Part shown: positions 1 through 10,104 of the stretch, one piece after another
Layout: every line of letters starts with the position of its first letter
Numbering within the stretch: position 1 is the first letter of the stretch
Assembly (NCBI RefSeq): GCF_018860345.1
Contig: NZ_JAHKPJ010000012.1
Location: 62,001 to 126,000 of the forward strand
Length of the DNA: 64,000 nt
Reading direction: 5' to 3'
Source of the DNA: Psychrosphaera sp. F3M07
GTDB lineage: Bacteria; Pseudomonadota; Gammaproteobacteria; Enterobacterales; Alteromonadaceae
The notes under the pieces: generated by a model
What the model saw: the letters and a program-made list of their open reading frames with translations, nothing else
What the model was told of the DNA's origin: nothing
Databases searched by the model: none
Program-made: the position numbers and the translations under genes

Positions 1-1836
1 AATCGTTAATAAATCACCACCGACTTGTGTCCAAGCTAAACCAGTTACTTGACCGACTCTATCGTCTTCATCTGCTTTACCATAGTCACAACGGCGTACA
101 CCTAGATATTCGGATAAGTTTTTGCCGGTCACTTCAACAGATTTTACGTCTTTTTTGGTTAAAATCTCAGTCACGACTTTTCGGCATATTTTCGAAATTT
201 CACGTTCTAAACTACGAACACCCGCTTCACGTGTGTAATAACGAACTATATCTATAATCGCACTATCATCGATGACGATTTCGTTCGCTTTTAAGCCATT
301 ACGTTGTTTTTGTTTTTCAAGTAAGTGGTGTTTAGCAATGTTTAATTTTTCATCTTCGGTATAACCAGCAAGACGAATTACTTCCATACGGTCTAATAAA
401 GGCCCAGGAATATCCATGCTGTTGGAAGTTGCCACAAACATGATGTCAGATAAATCGTAATCGACTTCTAAGTAGTGGTCGTTAAACGCCATATTTTGTT
501 CTGGGTCTAACACTTCTAACAAAGCTGATGACGGATCACCGCGCATGTCTGAACTCATCTTGTCAATTTCATCTAACAAGAACAGTGGGTTTTTAACGCC
601 TACCTTTGACATTTTTTGAATGATTTTGCCTGGCATAGAACCAATATACGTACGACGATGACCGCGAATTTCGGCTTCATCTCTTACACCACCTAAAGCC
701 ATACGAACGTATTTACGTCCTGTTGCTTTTGCAATTGATTGACCTAGTGATGTTTTACCAACACCTGGAGGTCCAACTAAACAAAGAATAGGCCCTTTTA
801 ATTTACTGGTACGTTGTTGTACCGCTAAGTACTCTGTAATACGTTCTTTTACTTTGTCTAATCCAAAGTGGTCGGCATCTAAAATATCTTGTGCTTTGTT
901 TAAGTCTTTTTTAACTTTTGAACGTTTTTTCCAAGGAACATTTGTCATCCATTCAATATAACTACGAACAACGGTTGCTTCTGCCGACATGGTCGACATC
1001 ATTTTTAATTTTTTAAGCTCAGCTTTGGTTTTTGCTTCCGCTTCTTCTGGCATAGCCGCTTCTTCAATTTTCTGCTCTAACGCTTCAAATTCGTCCACAC
1101 CATCTTCGGTTTCGCCTAATTCTTTTTGAATGGCTTTCATTTGCTCATTCAAATAATATTCGCGTTGGCTTTTTTCCATTTGTTTTTTAACGCGACTGCG
1201 GATCTTTTTCTCTACTTGCAGTAAATCAATTTCACCTTCCATCAACGCCATTAAGTACTCAACACGTTCACGAACATCTTCGATTTCTAACGCTTTTTGT
1301 TTTTCTTCAACTTTCAATGGCATATGTGATGCCATGGTATCTGCCAATCTATCAGCGTCATCAATACCAGATACTGAAGTTAATACCTCAGGTGGGATTT
1401 TTTTATTTAATTTGATGTAACCTTCGAATTGGCTTATCGCAGAGCGTATAAGAACTTCTTGTTCCTTCTCATCACCTACAACTGGTGTAATGATCTCGAT
1501 ATTCGCTTCGAAGTACTTTTCAATTTCAGTGAACTCTACAATTTTAGCTCGTTCAGTCCCTTCCACTAGTACTTTTACAGTGCCATCAGGTAACTTTAAT
1601 AATTGTAAAATGGTCGCAATCGTGCCGACGTCATACATGTCCTCTACTTTAGGATCATCATTAGTCGGGTCCTGTTGGGCGACTAAAAATATCTTTTTGT
1701 CTTTTTCCATCGCTTGTTCTAAACAAGCAATTGATTTTTCTCGGCCAACAAAAAGCGGAATTACCATGTGCGGATATACCACAACGTCCCTTAAGGCTAA
1801 AACGGGGATATTTGAAGTTGCTGCGTCTTGCGTCAT
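1..1836 (-). CDS. lon: Lon ATP-dependent protease (3' end outside window)
   Basis: The N-terminal 612 codons are present; the gene runs off the left edge, so about 170 residues with the Ser-Lys peptidase site are not visible. Lon is a cytoplasmic homohexameric AAA+ serine protease that degrades damaged and some regulatory proteins. Visible in order are the N-terminal substrate-binding region (starting MTQDAATSNIPVLALRDVV), a charged coiled-coil segment, and the AAA+ module with Walker A GPPGVGKTS, Walker B FLLDEIDK and the following sensor region. The start is ATG at 1836, matching the usual Lon N terminus. It lies downstream of clpX on the same strand, as in E. coli, with its own heat-shock-type promoter. 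Confidence 0.97.
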   Translation of the reverse strand, partial: MTQDAATSNIPVLALRDVVVYPHMVIPLFVGREKSIACLEQAMEKDKKIFLVAQQDPTNDDPKVEDMYDVGTIATILQLLKLPDGTVKVLVEGTERAKIVEFTEIEKYFEANIEIITPVVGDEKEQEVLIRSAISQFEGYIKLNKKIPPEVLTSVSGIDDADRLADTMASHMPLKVEEKQKALEIEDVRERVEYLMALMEGEIDLLQVEKKIRSRVKKQMEKSQREYYLNEQMKAIQKELGETEDGVDEFEALEQKIEEAAMPEEAEAKTKAELKKLKMMSTMSAEATVVRSYIEWMTNVPWKKRSKVKKDLNKAQDILDADHFGLDKVKERITEYLAVQQRTSKLKGPILCLVGPPGVGKTSLGQSIAKATGRKYVRMALGGVRDEAEIRGHRRTYIGSMPGKIIQKMSKVGVKNPLFLLDEIDKMSSDMRGDPSSALLEVLDPEQNMAFNDHYLEVDYDLSDIMFVATSNSMDIPGPLLDRMEVIRLAGYTEDEKLNIAKHHLLEKQKQRNGLKANEIVIDDSAIIDIVRYYTREAGVRSLEREISKICRKVVTEILTKKDVKSVEVTGKNLSEYLGVRRCDYGKADEDDRVGQVTGLAWTQVGGDLLTI

Positions 1837-1876
1837 ATCGTTAATTTCTCTAGGTTTTTTAATCGCTGATTTTTAG

Positions 1877-1906
1877 TATATGGGGAGAGTATTGCAAAGT
1901 TCAATT
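1877..1906 (-). promoter_or_regulatory. Heat-shock (sigma-32 type) promoter of lon
   Basis: Read on the minus strand there is ATTGAAC (around 1900-1906) and CCCCATATA (1877-1885) with about 14 bases between. This agrees closely with the sigma-32 consensus CTTGAAA / CCCCATNT, including a perfect CCCCAT -10. It lies 41 bases before the lon start and just after the clpX terminator, so lon can be transcribed alone under heat stress. Confidence 0.75.
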
Positions 1907-1913
1907 GCTCAAA

Positions 1914-1942
1914 ATAAAAAAGGAGTCAATTGACTCCTTTTT
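1914..1942 (-). terminator. Rho-independent terminator after clpX
   Basis: A fully self-complementary segment (AAAAAGGAGTCAA and its complement, centred on AATT) followed on the minus strand by a T-run. It separates clpX from the lon promoter. Confidence 0.8.
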
Positions 1943-1955
1943 AATCGATTTATAT

Positions 1956-3224
1956 CTATTCTTGTGCGGCTTTTGACTGCACATTATCATAAATTAATAT
2001 TGGGTCAGACTCACCGTCAATGGCAGAACCATCGATTACCACTTTAGAAACATTTTCTAACGATGGTAATTCAAACATAGTATCTAACAAGACAGCTTCA
2101 ATAATTGATCGAAGTCCACGAGCACCCGTTTTTCTGTTCATTGCTTTTTTGGCAATGGCAGCCAATGCATCTTCTCTAAACTCTAACTCTACGCCTTCTA
2201 ATTCAAATAAGGCAGCGTATTGTTTTGTTAGTGCATTTTTAGGTTCGCTTAAGATTTGAATTAATGCATCTAAATCTAATTCCGTTAACGTTGCAACTAC
2301 AGGTAGACGGCCAATAAATTCTGGAATTAAACCATACTTAACTAAATCTTCAGGTTCCACATCTTGGAAATGTTGAGATAATGTCTTTTCATCACTCGGA
2401 GATTTAACTTCAGCGCCAAATCCTATAGCAGTTCCAGTTTCTGAACGTGCGGCGACAACTTTATCAAGACCAGCAAACGCACCACCACAGATAAACAAGA
2501 TTTTAGAAGTATCGACTTGTAAAAACTCTTGCTGTGGATGTTTACGGCCTCCTTGAGGTGGTATTGATGCAACCGTACCTTCAATTAATTTTAGTAGCGC
2601 TTGTTGAACACCTTCACCAGAAACATCACGTGTTATAGATGGATTATCCGCTTTACGCGAAATCTTATCTATCTCATCGATATAAACGATACCACGTTGT
2701 GCTTTTTCTACATCGTAGTCGCATTTTTGTAGTAACTTTTGAATGATATTTTCTACATCTTCACCAACATAACCGGCTTCAGTTAATGTTGTTGCATCTG
2801 CCATAGTGAATGGAACATCTAAAAGACGAGCTAACGTTTCTGCCAATAATGTTTTACCACTACCAGTAGGCCCTATAAGCAAAATATTACTTTTACCTAA
2901 CTCAACTTCCATATCAGCATTCATATTCTTTAGACGTTTATAGTGGTTATAAACGGCTACTGAAAGTACCTTTTTGGCATGCTTTTGGCCAATCACGTAA
3001 TCATCTAGATGATCACGAATATCCATTGGTGTGGGTAGAGAAGACGAATCACGCTTTGGAGAAATTTCTTTTATCTCTTCACGAATAATATCGTTGCATA
3101 GATCTACACATTCATCACACACATAAACAGAAGGTCCAGCAATTAGTTTTCTAACTTCATGCTGACTCTTACCGCAAAATGAACAATACAGTAATTTATT
3201 GTCGTTATCTGTCGGTTCTGACAT
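1956..3224 (-). CDS. clpX: ClpX, ATPase subunit of the ClpXP protease
   Basis: Cytoplasmic AAA+ unfoldase that recognises degron-tagged substrates and feeds them to ClpP. The 422-residue length is normal. The N-terminal zinc-binding domain has Cys14, Cys17, Cys36 and Cys39; Walker A is GPTGSGKT (118-125). Also present are the pore loop GYVGED, Walker B VYIDEID, the RKH loop (GGRKHPQQ) and an IGF loop (AIGFGAEV) that docks on ClpP. It follows clpP by 91 bases on the same strand; the gap holds an inverted repeat CTGCCT/AGGCAG without a T-run, so read-through from clpP is likely. Confidence 0.98.
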   Translation of the reverse strand: MSEPTDNDNKLLYCSFCGKSQHEVRKLIAGPSVYVCDECVDLCNDIIREEIKEISPKRDSSSLPTPMDIRDHLDDYVIGQKHAKKVLSVAVYNHYKRLKNMNADMEVELGKSNILLIGPTGSGKTLLAETLARLLDVPFTMADATTLTEAGYVGEDVENIIQKLLQKCDYDVEKAQRGIVYIDEIDKISRKADNPSITRDVSGEGVQQALLKLIEGTVASIPPQGGRKHPQQEFLQVDTSKILFICGGAFAGLDKVVAARSETGTAIGFGAEVKSPSDEKTLSQHFQDVEPEDLVKYGLIPEFIGRLPVVATLTELDLDALIQILSEPKNALTKQYAALFELEGVELEFREDALAAIAKKAMNRKTGARGLRSIIEAVLLDTMFELPSLENVSKVVIDGSAIDGESDPILIYDNVQSKAAQE

Positions 3225-3315
3225 AACGTCACCTCACTTTGCTAAATGACTGCCTACATTAGAGGCAGCTTAATCAATATAATATTGTATCGGTTAAAAG
3301 CTTAACTTATTTAGC

Positions 3316-3948
3316 TTATCTATTGGTTAAAATAGAATCTACTAAACCATACTCAACGGCCATTTCTGCAGTTAAGAAGTTATCACGGTCTGTATCAACA
3401 CATAATTTCTCATATGGTTGGCCCGTATGTTCTGCCATTAATCGATTTAATTTTTCTTTAATAGATAGAATTTCTTTGGCATGTATTTCAAAATCAGATG
3501 CTTGCCCTTGAAATCCGCCTAACGGTTGATGGATCATCACGCGTGAATTTGGTAAACATTGACGTTTGCCTTTTGTTCCACCTGATAATAAAAATGCACC
3601 CATGCTAGCAGCTTGTCCCATACATACCGTTGCTATGTCTGGCTTTATAAAATTCATAGTGTCGTAAATCGACATACCCGCAGTGACTGAACCACCTGGT
3701 GAATTAATATAAATAGAAATATCTTTTTCAGGGTTTTCTGATTCTAAGAATAATAATTGAGCACAAATCAAATTAGCCATGTGGTCTTCAACTTGACCAG
3801 TTAAAAAGATCACTCGTTCTTTTAAAAGACGTGAAAAAATATCGTAAGAACGCTCACCTTTTGCTGTTTGCTCAACAACCATAGGTACTAGCGCATTTAA
3901 TAAGTCAGTGTTTATTCCACCCGCCACATTATTTGTGTGGTTAATCAT
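3316..3948 (-). CDS. clpP: ClpP, proteolytic subunit of ClpXP/ClpAP
   Basis: Serine peptidase that forms the two-ring chamber of the Clp proteases. The catalytic triad is visible: Ser115 in GQAASMGAF, His140 in MIHQPLGG and Asp189 in DTDRDNF, with the same spacing as E. coli. The first residues form a short propeptide that is normally removed. At 210 residues it has standard length. It lies between tig and clpX. A weak sigma-32-like pair (TTGAAG, 14 bases, CTCGATAT) overlaps the tig terminator upstream and could be a heat-shock promoter, but this is uncertain. Confidence 0.98.
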   Translation of the reverse strand: MINHTNNVAGGINTDLLNALVPMVVEQTAKGERSYDIFSRLLKERVIFLTGQVEDHMANLICAQLLFLESENPEKDISIYINSPGGSVTAGMSIYDTMNFIKPDIATVCMGQAASMGAFLLSGGTKGKRQCLPNSRVMIHQPLGGFQGQASDFEIHAKEILSIKEKLNRLMAEHTGQPYEKLCVDTDRDNFLTAEMAVEYGLVDSILTNR

Positions 3949-3960
3949 ATTATTTTCCTT

Positions 3961-3998
3961 AAAAACAAAAATGGCTCGATAATATATATCGAGCCATT
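3961..3998 (-). terminator. Terminator between tig and clpP
   Basis: Ten-base arms ATGGCTCGAT/ATCGAGCCAT (3971-3980 and 3988-3997) are followed on the minus strand by TTTTGTTTTT. It should end or attenuate tig transcription before clpP. Confidence 0.75.
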
Positions 3999-4038
3999 AA
4001 AACCTGTCTTCAACCCCTAAGTCAATTGGGATTTTGCA

Positions 4039-5349
4039 TTAAGCAGCTTGAGGGTTCATTAATTCATCAAAGCTTAATGTTTTATCTGTTACTTTCGCTT
4101 TTTCAAGGATCAATTCAATTGCTTGATCTTCAGTTGCTAAGTTACGGATATTCTCAAGTAATTGCTCATTATTGTAATAATGTTCAATAACTTCTGCTGG
4201 ATCTTCGTATGCAGAAGCTTGAGTTTCAATAATTTCTTTAACTTTCGCATCGTCAGCTTTAATTTCATTAGTACGAATAAATTCGCCTAATAACAATCCA
4301 GTGCGAACACGATCTTTAGCTTGTTGTTCAAACAATTCAGCTGGAAGCTCTGGCATGTTAGCTGCGTCAACTTGACCGCCAAAACGTTGCATAGCTTGTT
4401 GACGAAGGTTAGTCACTTCTTGATCTACTAGCGCTTTAGGAACTTCTAGCTCGTTCGCTTCTAATAAACCTTTAATCACTTGCTCTTTAACTTTAGCTTT
4501 TAATTGCTGACCAAGTTCACGAGACATGTTGTTTTTAACTTCAGTTTTAAGTGCATCAACACCGCCTTCTGAAATTCCAAATTTAACTACGAATTCGTCG
4601 TTTAATTCAGGTAACTCTTGAACTTCAACTTTATTGATAGTGATTTCAAATTCAGCTTCTTTGCCTTTTAACGCTTCTGAATGATAATCAGCTGGGAAAG
4701 AAACATTGATAGTGAATGATTTCTTCGCTGCTTTTTTACCAATAAGACCGTCTTCAAAACCAGGGATCATACGACCAGCACCAAGTTCTAAATCGAAACC
4801 TTCAGCTTTTCCGCCTTCAAATAATTCGCCATCGATTTTACCAACAAAATCAATGTTTACACGATGACCTTCTTTAGCTTGAACTTTCTTTTCAGTCCAA
4901 GTGGCTTGTTGCTTACGCAACGTTTCCATCATGTTTTCTAAATCTTTATCTGTTACTTCAGCAACTGGGCGTTCTACTTTAATATCTTCGATATTATTAA
5001 CAGAAACTTCTGGGAATGTTTCAAACGTAGCTGTGAATACTAAATCTTGACCACGAGCAATTGTTTTAGGTTCAAAGAAAGGCGCGCCCGCTGGGTTTAC
5101 TTTTTCTTGAATAATTGCCTGAATATAATTCTGTTGCATCTCTTCTTGAGCAACTTCAGAAAATACTGACTGACCAAAACGTTTTTCGATCACAGATGCT
5201 GGAACTTTACCTTTACGGAAGCCATCGATTCGAGTTGTTTTACTTACTTCACGTAAACGTTTTTTTACTGACTCTTCAATTTTGTCTGAAGGAACTGTAA
5301 TTGTAATACGACGTTCTAAACCTTGAGTCGTTTCTAAAGAAACCTGCAT
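4039..5349 (-). CDS. tig: Trigger factor, ribosome-bound chaperone and prolyl isomerase
   Basis: Binds the ribosome at the exit tunnel and holds nascent chains; it also catalyses prolyl isomerisation. The ribosome-binding signature GFRKGKVP lies in the N-terminal domain, followed by the FKBP-type domain ([20 protein letters not shown] ... [14 protein letters not shown]) and the helical C-terminal chaperone arms. The start is taken as ATG at 5349 ([14 protein letters not shown]), which matches the family N terminus and has GAGG seven bases upstream; an in-frame TTG at 5361 overlaps that ribosome-binding site and is rejected. The protein is 436 residues. Confidence 0.98.
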   Translation of the reverse strand: MQVSLETTQGLERRITITVPSDKIEESVKKRLREVSKTTRIDGFRKGKVPASVIEKRFGQSVFSEVAQEEMQQNYIQAIIQEKVNPAGAPFFEPKTIARGQDLVFTATFETFPEVSVNNIEDIKVERPVAEVTDKDLENMMETLRKQQATWTEKKVQAKEGHRVNIDFVGKIDGELFEGGKAEGFDLELGAGRMIPGFEDGLIGKKAAKKSFTINVSFPADYHSEALKGKEAEFEITINKVEVQELPELNDEFVVKFGISEGGVDALKTEVKNNMSRELGQQLKAKVKEQVIKGLLEANELEVPKALVDQEVTNLRQQAMQRFGGQVDAANMPELPAELFEQQAKDRVRTGLLLGEFIRTNEIKADDAKVKEIIETQASAYEDPAEVIEHYYNNEQLLENIRNLATEDQAIELILEKAKVTDKTLSFDELMNPQAA

Positions 5350-5448
5350 TTTATACCTCAATTAATTAACTAATGGCCTGTCTTAAAAGATACCTATGGT
5401 ATTTATTTATTTTTAACGGCTCAATTCATGTTCTTAAAATAACGGCGC

Positions 5449-5478
5449 ATTATAGCCATGTCTTTTTAAATCGTCCAT
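5449..5478 (-). promoter_or_regulatory. Probable sigma-70 promoter of tig
   Basis: Minus-strand TATAAT (5449-5454) preceded by ATGGAC (5473-5478) with an 18-base spacer, about 100 bases upstream of the tig start. The -10 is perfect and the -35 is weak. Confidence 0.5.
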
Positions 5479-5582
5479 GTTAAACCACTAATTTTGGTTC
5501 AATTAATAGGCAAACAAACGAAATATAAGGATATTTATAAGAATTGAATGATAAATGGGGAGTATTTCTGAATTTTTTAAGA

Positions 5583-5659
5583 TGGTCGGTGTTGCAGGAT
5601 TCGAACCTGCGACCCCTTCGACCCAAACGAAGTGCGCTACCAAGCTGCGCTAAACACCG
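5583..5659 (-). tRNA. tRNA-Pro (anticodon TGG), copy 2
   Basis: A 77-base cloverleaf with encoded CCA; acceptor CGGTGTT/AACACCG and T-arm GCAGGTTCGAATCCTGC. The anticodon loop contains TGG. It is the last gene of the tRNA cluster and is base-for-base identical to the copy at 5981-6057. Confidence 0.97.
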
Positions 5660-5675
5660 ACTATACTTAAAAAAA

Positions 5676-5760
<85 letters not shown>

Positions 5761-5769
5761 AGAAAAGAG

Positions 5770-5846
5770 TGGGGTGACTGATGGGACTTGAACCCACGAC
5801 AACCGGAATCACAATCCGGGGCTCTACCAACTGAGCTACAATCACC
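5770..5846 (-). tRNA. hisR: tRNA-His (anticodon GTG)
   Basis: A 77-base tRNA counting the extra G at position -1 typical of tRNA-His, with acceptor GTGATTG, anticodon loop TTGTGAT (GTG) and encoded CCA. It lies between the Arg and Leu genes, as in E. coli. Confidence 0.96.
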
Positions 5847-5870
5847 ACTATAAAACTGTTACACGAGGTA

Positions 5871-5947
<77 letters not shown>

Positions 5948-5980
5948 ATAACCTACGGGCATATATCAAAGTTATCAAAA

Positions 5981-6057
5981 TGGTCGGTGTTGCAGGATTC
6001 GAACCTGCGACCCCTTCGACCCAAACGAAGTGCGCTACCAAGCTGCGCTAAACACCG
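5981..6057 (-). tRNA. tRNA-Pro (anticodon TGG), copy 1
   Basis: First gene after the promoter, 77 bases with encoded CCA, identical in sequence to the tRNA-Pro that ends the cluster. The E. coli cluster has only the distal proline gene, so this one looks like an added copy. Confidence 0.97.
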
Positions 6058-6090
6058 ACTTTGAATCTTTGAGAACTTACTGCCTCGCGA

Positions 6091-6128
6091 CAGGGCGGCA
6101 TATTACGGACATCCCCATTTGCAGTCAA
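6091..6128 (-). promoter_or_regulatory. Strong sigma-70 promoter of the tRNA cluster with GC-rich discriminator
   Basis: Minus-strand TTGACT (6123-6128), a 17-base spacer and TAATAT (6100-6105), followed by the GC-rich stretch GCCGCCCTG (6091-6099). A near-consensus promoter with a GC-rich discriminator is typical of stable-RNA genes under stringent control. Confidence 0.85.
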
Positions 6129-6333
6129 ACCTTTTTTTAAAGATTTTATTCAACTGCTGCTTTTTACAGCAAAAGAATATAAAACAAACAGAGTTTGTAT
6201 TTTTGTTAATCATAAATTAGATAATTCAGATATTAACGTTAGATTTTATTTGCTTGGCTATAAAAAGGCCATGCGTATATTAATTAAAAAAGATACAATT
6301 ACCCTACTCCCGGTTATCTATTATGAGTTATTT

Positions 6334-7188
6334 ATGACGGCAAAATTAATTGATGGTAAAGCCATCGCACAAACAGTGAGAGATAAAGTACGAACAGGTG
6401 TTAATGCACGCGTACAAGCAGGCAGACGAGCCCCTGGTCTCGCTGTTGTATTAGTAGGACAAGATCCTGCCTCTCAGGTATATGTAGGAAATAAGAAAAA
6501 AGCCTGCGATGAAGTCGGTTTTGTATCACGCTCTTATGATTTGCCAGACACTACATCTGAACAAGAGTTAATTACACTTATAGATGAGTTAAATAACGAT
6601 AATGAAATAGACGGTATATTGGTACAGTTGCCGTTACCTCACGGATTAAATGCAGAAACCATTCTAGAGCGTATTCACCCGCATAAAGACGTAGACGGTT
6701 TCCACCCATATAATATTGGCAGACTTGCACAAAGAATGCCTGCATTACGCCCTTGCACGCCTAAAGGTATCATGACCTTATTGGATTACACTCAATTAAA
6801 TTTAAAAGGCATGCACGCCGTTGTTGTAGGTGCTTCAAATATAGTTGGTCGACCTATGTCATTAGAATTGTTATTGGCCGGTTGTACTACAACGGTATGC
6901 CATAAGTTCACTAAAGACTTAGAGCAACAAGTAAAACGTGCAGACATTCTTGTCGTTGCCGTTGGTAAACCAGAATTTATCCCAGGCAATTGGATTAAAG
7001 AGAATGCGATTGTTATTGATGTAGGTATCAACCGATTAGATAACGGTAAATTGGTTGGCGATGTTCAATTTGACGTAGCTAAAGAAAATGCTCGTTGGAT
7101 CACACCGGTACCAGGTGGAGTTGGCCCAATGACCGTAGCATCACTGGTTGAAAATACTTTAGAGGCTTGTGAAAAATTCCACAGTTAA
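6334..7188 (+). CDS. folD: Bifunctional methylene-THF dehydrogenase / methenyl-THF cyclohydrolase
   Basis: Interconverts 5,10-methylene-, methenyl- and 10-formyl-tetrahydrofolate with NADP, supplying one-carbon units for purines. Family signatures are clear: [18 protein letters not shown], the catalytic lysine region [23 protein letters not shown], the NADP-binding [13 protein letters not shown] and the C-terminal [11 protein letters not shown]. The start is ATG at 6334 (MTAKLIDGK), which aligns with FolD proteins; the frame stays open 28 codons further upstream but that extension is atypical. The protein has 284 residues. It is a single plus-strand gene convergent with purF. Confidence 0.97.
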   Translation: MTAKLIDGKAIAQTVRDKVRTGVNARVQAGRRAPGLAVVLVGQDPASQVYVGNKKKACDEVGFVSRSYDLPDTTSEQELITLIDELNNDNEIDGILVQLPLPHGLNAETILERIHPHKDVDGFHPYNIGRLAQRMPALRPCTPKGIMTLLDYTQLNLKGMHAVVVGASNIVGRPMSLELLLAGCTTTVCHKFTKDLEQQVKRADILVVAVGKPEFIPGNWIKENAIVIDVGINRLDNGKLVGDVQFDVAKENARWITPVPGGVGPMTVASLVENTLEACEKFHS

Positions 7189-7210
7189 TTTAAACTGAAT
7201 ATCCATGATC

Positions 7211-7238
7211 AAAGCCAGTTTATTTAACTGGCTTTTTT
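7211..7238 (+). terminator. Terminator after folD
   Basis: AAAGCCAGTT/AACTGGCTTT arms with a five-base loop and a T-run, 22 bases after the folD stop. Confidence 0.85.
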
Positions 7239-7240
7239 AT

Positions 7241-7285
7241 GTCCTGGCATTAACTCTATAGTTAATGCCAGGACAGTTAGTGTCC
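7241..7285. repeat. Perfect 15-bp inverted repeat, REP-like, between folD and purF
   Basis: Arms GTCCTGGCATTAACT and AGTTAATGCCAGGAC (7241-7255, 7260-7274) pair perfectly around a four-base loop. The right end also pairs as GGACA-GTTAG-TGTCC (7271-7285). There is no T-run and it lies between two ordinary terminators, so it is not needed for termination. It may be a REP-type repeat, but no second copy was noticed here. Confidence 0.6.
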
Positions 7286-7290
7286 GGCAC

Positions 7291-7317
7291 AAAAAAGGCT
7301 GTTATTAAACAGCCTTA
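7291..7317 (-). terminator. Terminator after purF
   Basis: Minus-strand hairpin AAGGCTGTT/AACAGCCTT followed by six T, 24 bases past the purF stop. Confidence 0.8.
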
Positions 7318-7341
7318 TAGATTTCGTAACTTACTATTAGG

Positions 7342-8853
7342 TTACTCGTCGTTATGTAACTCTAATCCCATTTCTAATGGTAACGATTTAGATTTTTTCG
7401 CATTATCTTTACGCGCGGACTCTAAGCTTTCTAAATAAGCTTGATCTATATCGTTAGTAATATAATTACCATCAAATACAGACGTTTCAAAATGAGTTAA
7501 CGACTCATTATCACCTTTTACTGCAGTAATTAAATCGTCTAATGATTGGAAGATTAATTCATCTGCACCAATCATTTCAGCAATTTCATTTACTTCACGA
7601 CCATGAGCTATTAATTCATTAACCGATGGCATATCAATACCATATACATTTGGGAATCTAATCTCTGGTGCAGCGGATGCAAAGTACACTTTTTTAGCGC
7701 CGGCATCTCTTGCCATTTCAATGATCTGCTCAGAGGTAGTACCGCGAACAACAGAATCATCAACCAATAAAACATTTTTACCTTTAAACTCGACTTCAAT
7801 GGTATTTAATTTACGGCGAACTGATTTTTTACGCTGTGCTTGACCAGGCATGATGAATGTACGACCAACATAGCGGTTTTTAACAAACCCTTGACGATAT
7901 GGTAGTTGCAATTCGTTCGCTATTTCTAAAGCGATATCACAGCTCGTTTCAGGAACAGGAATAACCACATCAATGTCCAGATCAGCCCATTCACGTTTGA
8001 TTTTAAGACCAAGCTGTTCTCCCATACGAACACGAGAACCATAAACTGAAACATCATTTAAAGTTGAGTCTGGACGTGCAAAGTAAACATATTCGAAAAT
8101 ACATGGAACACATTTAGCACCTTCAAAACATTGTTTTGTATGAAGCTCACCTGCTTCAGTGATATAAATGGCTTCACCTGGTGCGACATCTCTAACTAAT
8201 TTGAAACCGTCGATATCTAAGGCAACACTTTCTGATGCCACCATATATTCAACGCCTTGCTCAGTTTCGCGCTGGCCTAGCACTAAAGGACGAATACCGT
8301 TAGGGTCTCTGAATGCTAATAGACCATGACCGATGATCACAGAAACAACAGCATAGGCACCACGAATATGTTTATGAACGCGTTTTACCGCACTAAATAC
8401 ATCATCAGCACTCAATTCCATTAACTTTGATTCACACAACTCGTGAGCTAATACGTTAAGTAATAATTCTGAGTCTGAAGTAGTATTGATATGGCGACGA
8501 GCGTCTTTGAATAAGCTTTCTCTTAACTCAGTTGCGTTTGTTAGGTTGCCGTTGTGAGCTAGTGCAATACCAAAAGGAGAGTTAACATAAAAAGGTTGGG
8601 CTTCCGCAGAACTAGAGCTACCGGCTGTAGGATAACGTACATGCCCTATTCCCATATTCCCTTGTAAGCGTTGCATATGACGTTCTTGGAATACATCACG
8701 TACTAAGCCGTTGGCTTTACGTAATCTAAAACGTCCTTCATCTATAGTGACTATTCCCGCGGCATCCTGACCACGATGCTGTAAAACAGTTAATCCATCA
8801 TAAATAATTTGATTAACAGGCGATTTACCAACGATACCAACGATACCACACAT
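7342..8853 (-). CDS. purF: Amidophosphoribosyltransferase, first step of purine synthesis
   Basis: Transfers the amide nitrogen of glutamine to PRPP to give phosphoribosylamine. The Ntn-hydrolase nucleophile is Cys2 (MCGIVGIVG), followed by the glutaminase domain ([19 protein letters not shown]). The C-terminal type I phosphoribosyltransferase domain has the PRPP loop [14 protein letters not shown]. At 503 residues it matches the E. coli form without propeptide. It is 13 bases behind cvpA on the same strand, the usual cvpA-purF operon. I saw no clear PurR box upstream of cvpA. Confidence 0.98.
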   Translation of the reverse strand: MCGIVGIVGKSPVNQIIYDGLTVLQHRGQDAAGIVTIDEGRFRLRKANGLVRDVFQERHMQRLQGNMGIGHVRYPTAGSSSSAEAQPFYVNSPFGIALAHNGNLTNATELRESLFKDARRHINTTSDSELLLNVLAHELCESKLMELSADDVFSAVKRVHKHIRGAYAVVSVIIGHGLLAFRDPNGIRPLVLGQRETEQGVEYMVASESVALDIDGFKLVRDVAPGEAIYITEAGELHTKQCFEGAKCVPCIFEYVYFARPDSTLNDVSVYGSRVRMGEQLGLKIKREWADLDIDVVIPVPETSCDIALEIANELQLPYRQGFVKNRYVGRTFIMPGQAQRKKSVRRKLNTIEVEFKGKNVLLVDDSVVRGTTSEQIIEMARDAGAKKVYFASAAPEIRFPNVYGIDMPSVNELIAHGREVNEIAEMIGADELIFQSLDDLITAVKGDNESLTHFETSVFDGNYITNDIDQAYLESLESARKDNAKKSKSLPLEMGLELHNDE

Positions 8854-8866
8854 GATCAGGTCTCCA

Positions 8867-9358
8867 TCAATGTTGTGTAGATAGCAAACTGGAGTTTTCT
8901 TTTAATAATTCAAAAAACCAGTCGACTATAAATGAAAATTCTGGGATTAAAATAGATGCTTGCCACCACGACGCATCACTAGAAGGTGTCATGGTGTCTA
9001 AAAATAATAAGGTTGCGGCAACAATTAATACGCCGCGTAATGCACCAAAAACCATCCCTAACATTTTGTCAGTACCAGACAAACCTGTGTAGTGAACAAT
9101 CTCGGATAATAAGTGGTTGATAAGTGCACCTAAGACTAAGGTGACTATAAATAAAATAGAAATGGCGGCACCATTTCTAAATAAGTCTTTTTCTATGCCC
9201 GTTAAATGGATCGCTAAATCTGCATAAAAGCGGCTGGCAATGAAAAACCCGGCAATCCATACTGCAAGAGACACGGCCTCTTTGATGAATCCACGGGTTA
9301 AACTTATCAGCGCAGATATTACAATAACTGCTAAAATAGCGTAATCAATCCAAACCAT
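8867..9358 (-). CDS. cvpA: CvpA family inner-membrane protein
   Basis: A 163-residue protein with about four hydrophobic helices (for example [15 protein letters not shown] and [16 protein letters not shown]), the glycine-rich FGALRGVL segment and the typical N-terminal MVWIDYAI. It is named for colicin V production; the molecular role is poorly defined. It precedes purF closely, as in many Gammaproteobacteria, and follows dedD after a 73-base gap. Confidence 0.9.
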   Translation of the reverse strand: MVWIDYAILAVIVISALISLTRGFIKEAVSLAVWIAGFFIASRFYADLAIHLTGIEKDLFRNGAAISILFIVTLVLGALINHLLSEIVHYTGLSGTDKMLGMVFGALRGVLIVAATLLFLDTMTPSSDASWWQASILIPEFSFIVDWFFELLKENSSLLSTQH

Positions 9359-9431
9359 ACTGATTTAAAAACTTATAAAATGGTGGCTAAAATTCGGCGC
9401 GAATTCTAACAGACTAAGTAGAAACTGCCTA

Positions 9432-10103
9432 CTAATTTATCGGATCAAATTGAGTGATTTTACCATCTAATCCAGTTAACTCTTTTAACGTCAATTGTGC
9501 TTTTTCTAAATTTTTACGTTCTAACTCTGGCCCAACAAAGACTTTGGACAGTACACCTGCCTTTGTTTCTACTGGTTTAATAAACACTTTAAAACCAGCA
9601 TCGGTTAAGCGTTTTTTCAGTGCATCAACATTTTCTTTATGTTTAAAACTACCTAACTGTAATATCCAAGCATTTTTTTCAAAATCAGCCTGTACCGGCT
9701 TAACAACTTTTTCTGGCTTGATATTGTCCATTTTGGTTAAAACAGTTTTCACGTCTTTTGTTTTATCTTCATTCGCCACAGTCGAAGCTTTATCGGACTC
9801 AGTTTTAACTTGAGCAACAGGCTCTTGTTTGTTTACTTCGACCTTATCATCTTCAACCTCAGTCGAATCATCATCTGCTTTAAGTTCAACCACTTTAGGT
9901 GCTTTTTTTATTGCATTTAACACTTCTTCGGTAGGAAACTCGGTCACTATCGGGGAGGCTTCTACTTGAGGTCGTACGGGGATTTTTTTAAATTCTTCTT
10001 TTGTTTGTTCTTTTTTCCCGTCTAATAAATCCGGTAAAAAAACAATCCCTGCTATTAATACTAATAACATACCTACAACACGTTGTTTAATAAGGTCAGT
10101 CAT
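9432..10103 (-). CDS. dedD: DedD, SPOR-domain cell division protein
   Basis: Single-pass inner-membrane protein that binds denuded septal peptidoglycan. A short cytoplasmic start (MTDLIKQR) is followed by the membrane helix VVGMLLVLIAGIVFLPDLL, a charged, repetitive linker rich in Lys, Glu and Val, and a C-terminal SPOR domain from about residue 145 (WILQLGSFKHKENVDALKKR ... VFVGPE). The start codon lies one base after the folC stop, so the two are probably translationally coupled. Confidence 0.93.
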   Translation of the reverse strand: MTDLIKQRVVGMLLVLIAGIVFLPDLLDGKKEQTKEEFKKIPVRPQVEASPIVTEFPTEEVLNAIKKAPKVVELKADDDSTEVEDDKVEVNKQEPVAQVKTESDKASTVANEDKTKDVKTVLTKMDNIKPEKVVKPVQADFEKNAWILQLGSFKHKENVDALKKRLTDAGFKVFIKPVETKAGVLSKVFVGPELERKNLEKAQLTLKELTGLDGKITQFDPIN

Positions 10104-10104
10104 T

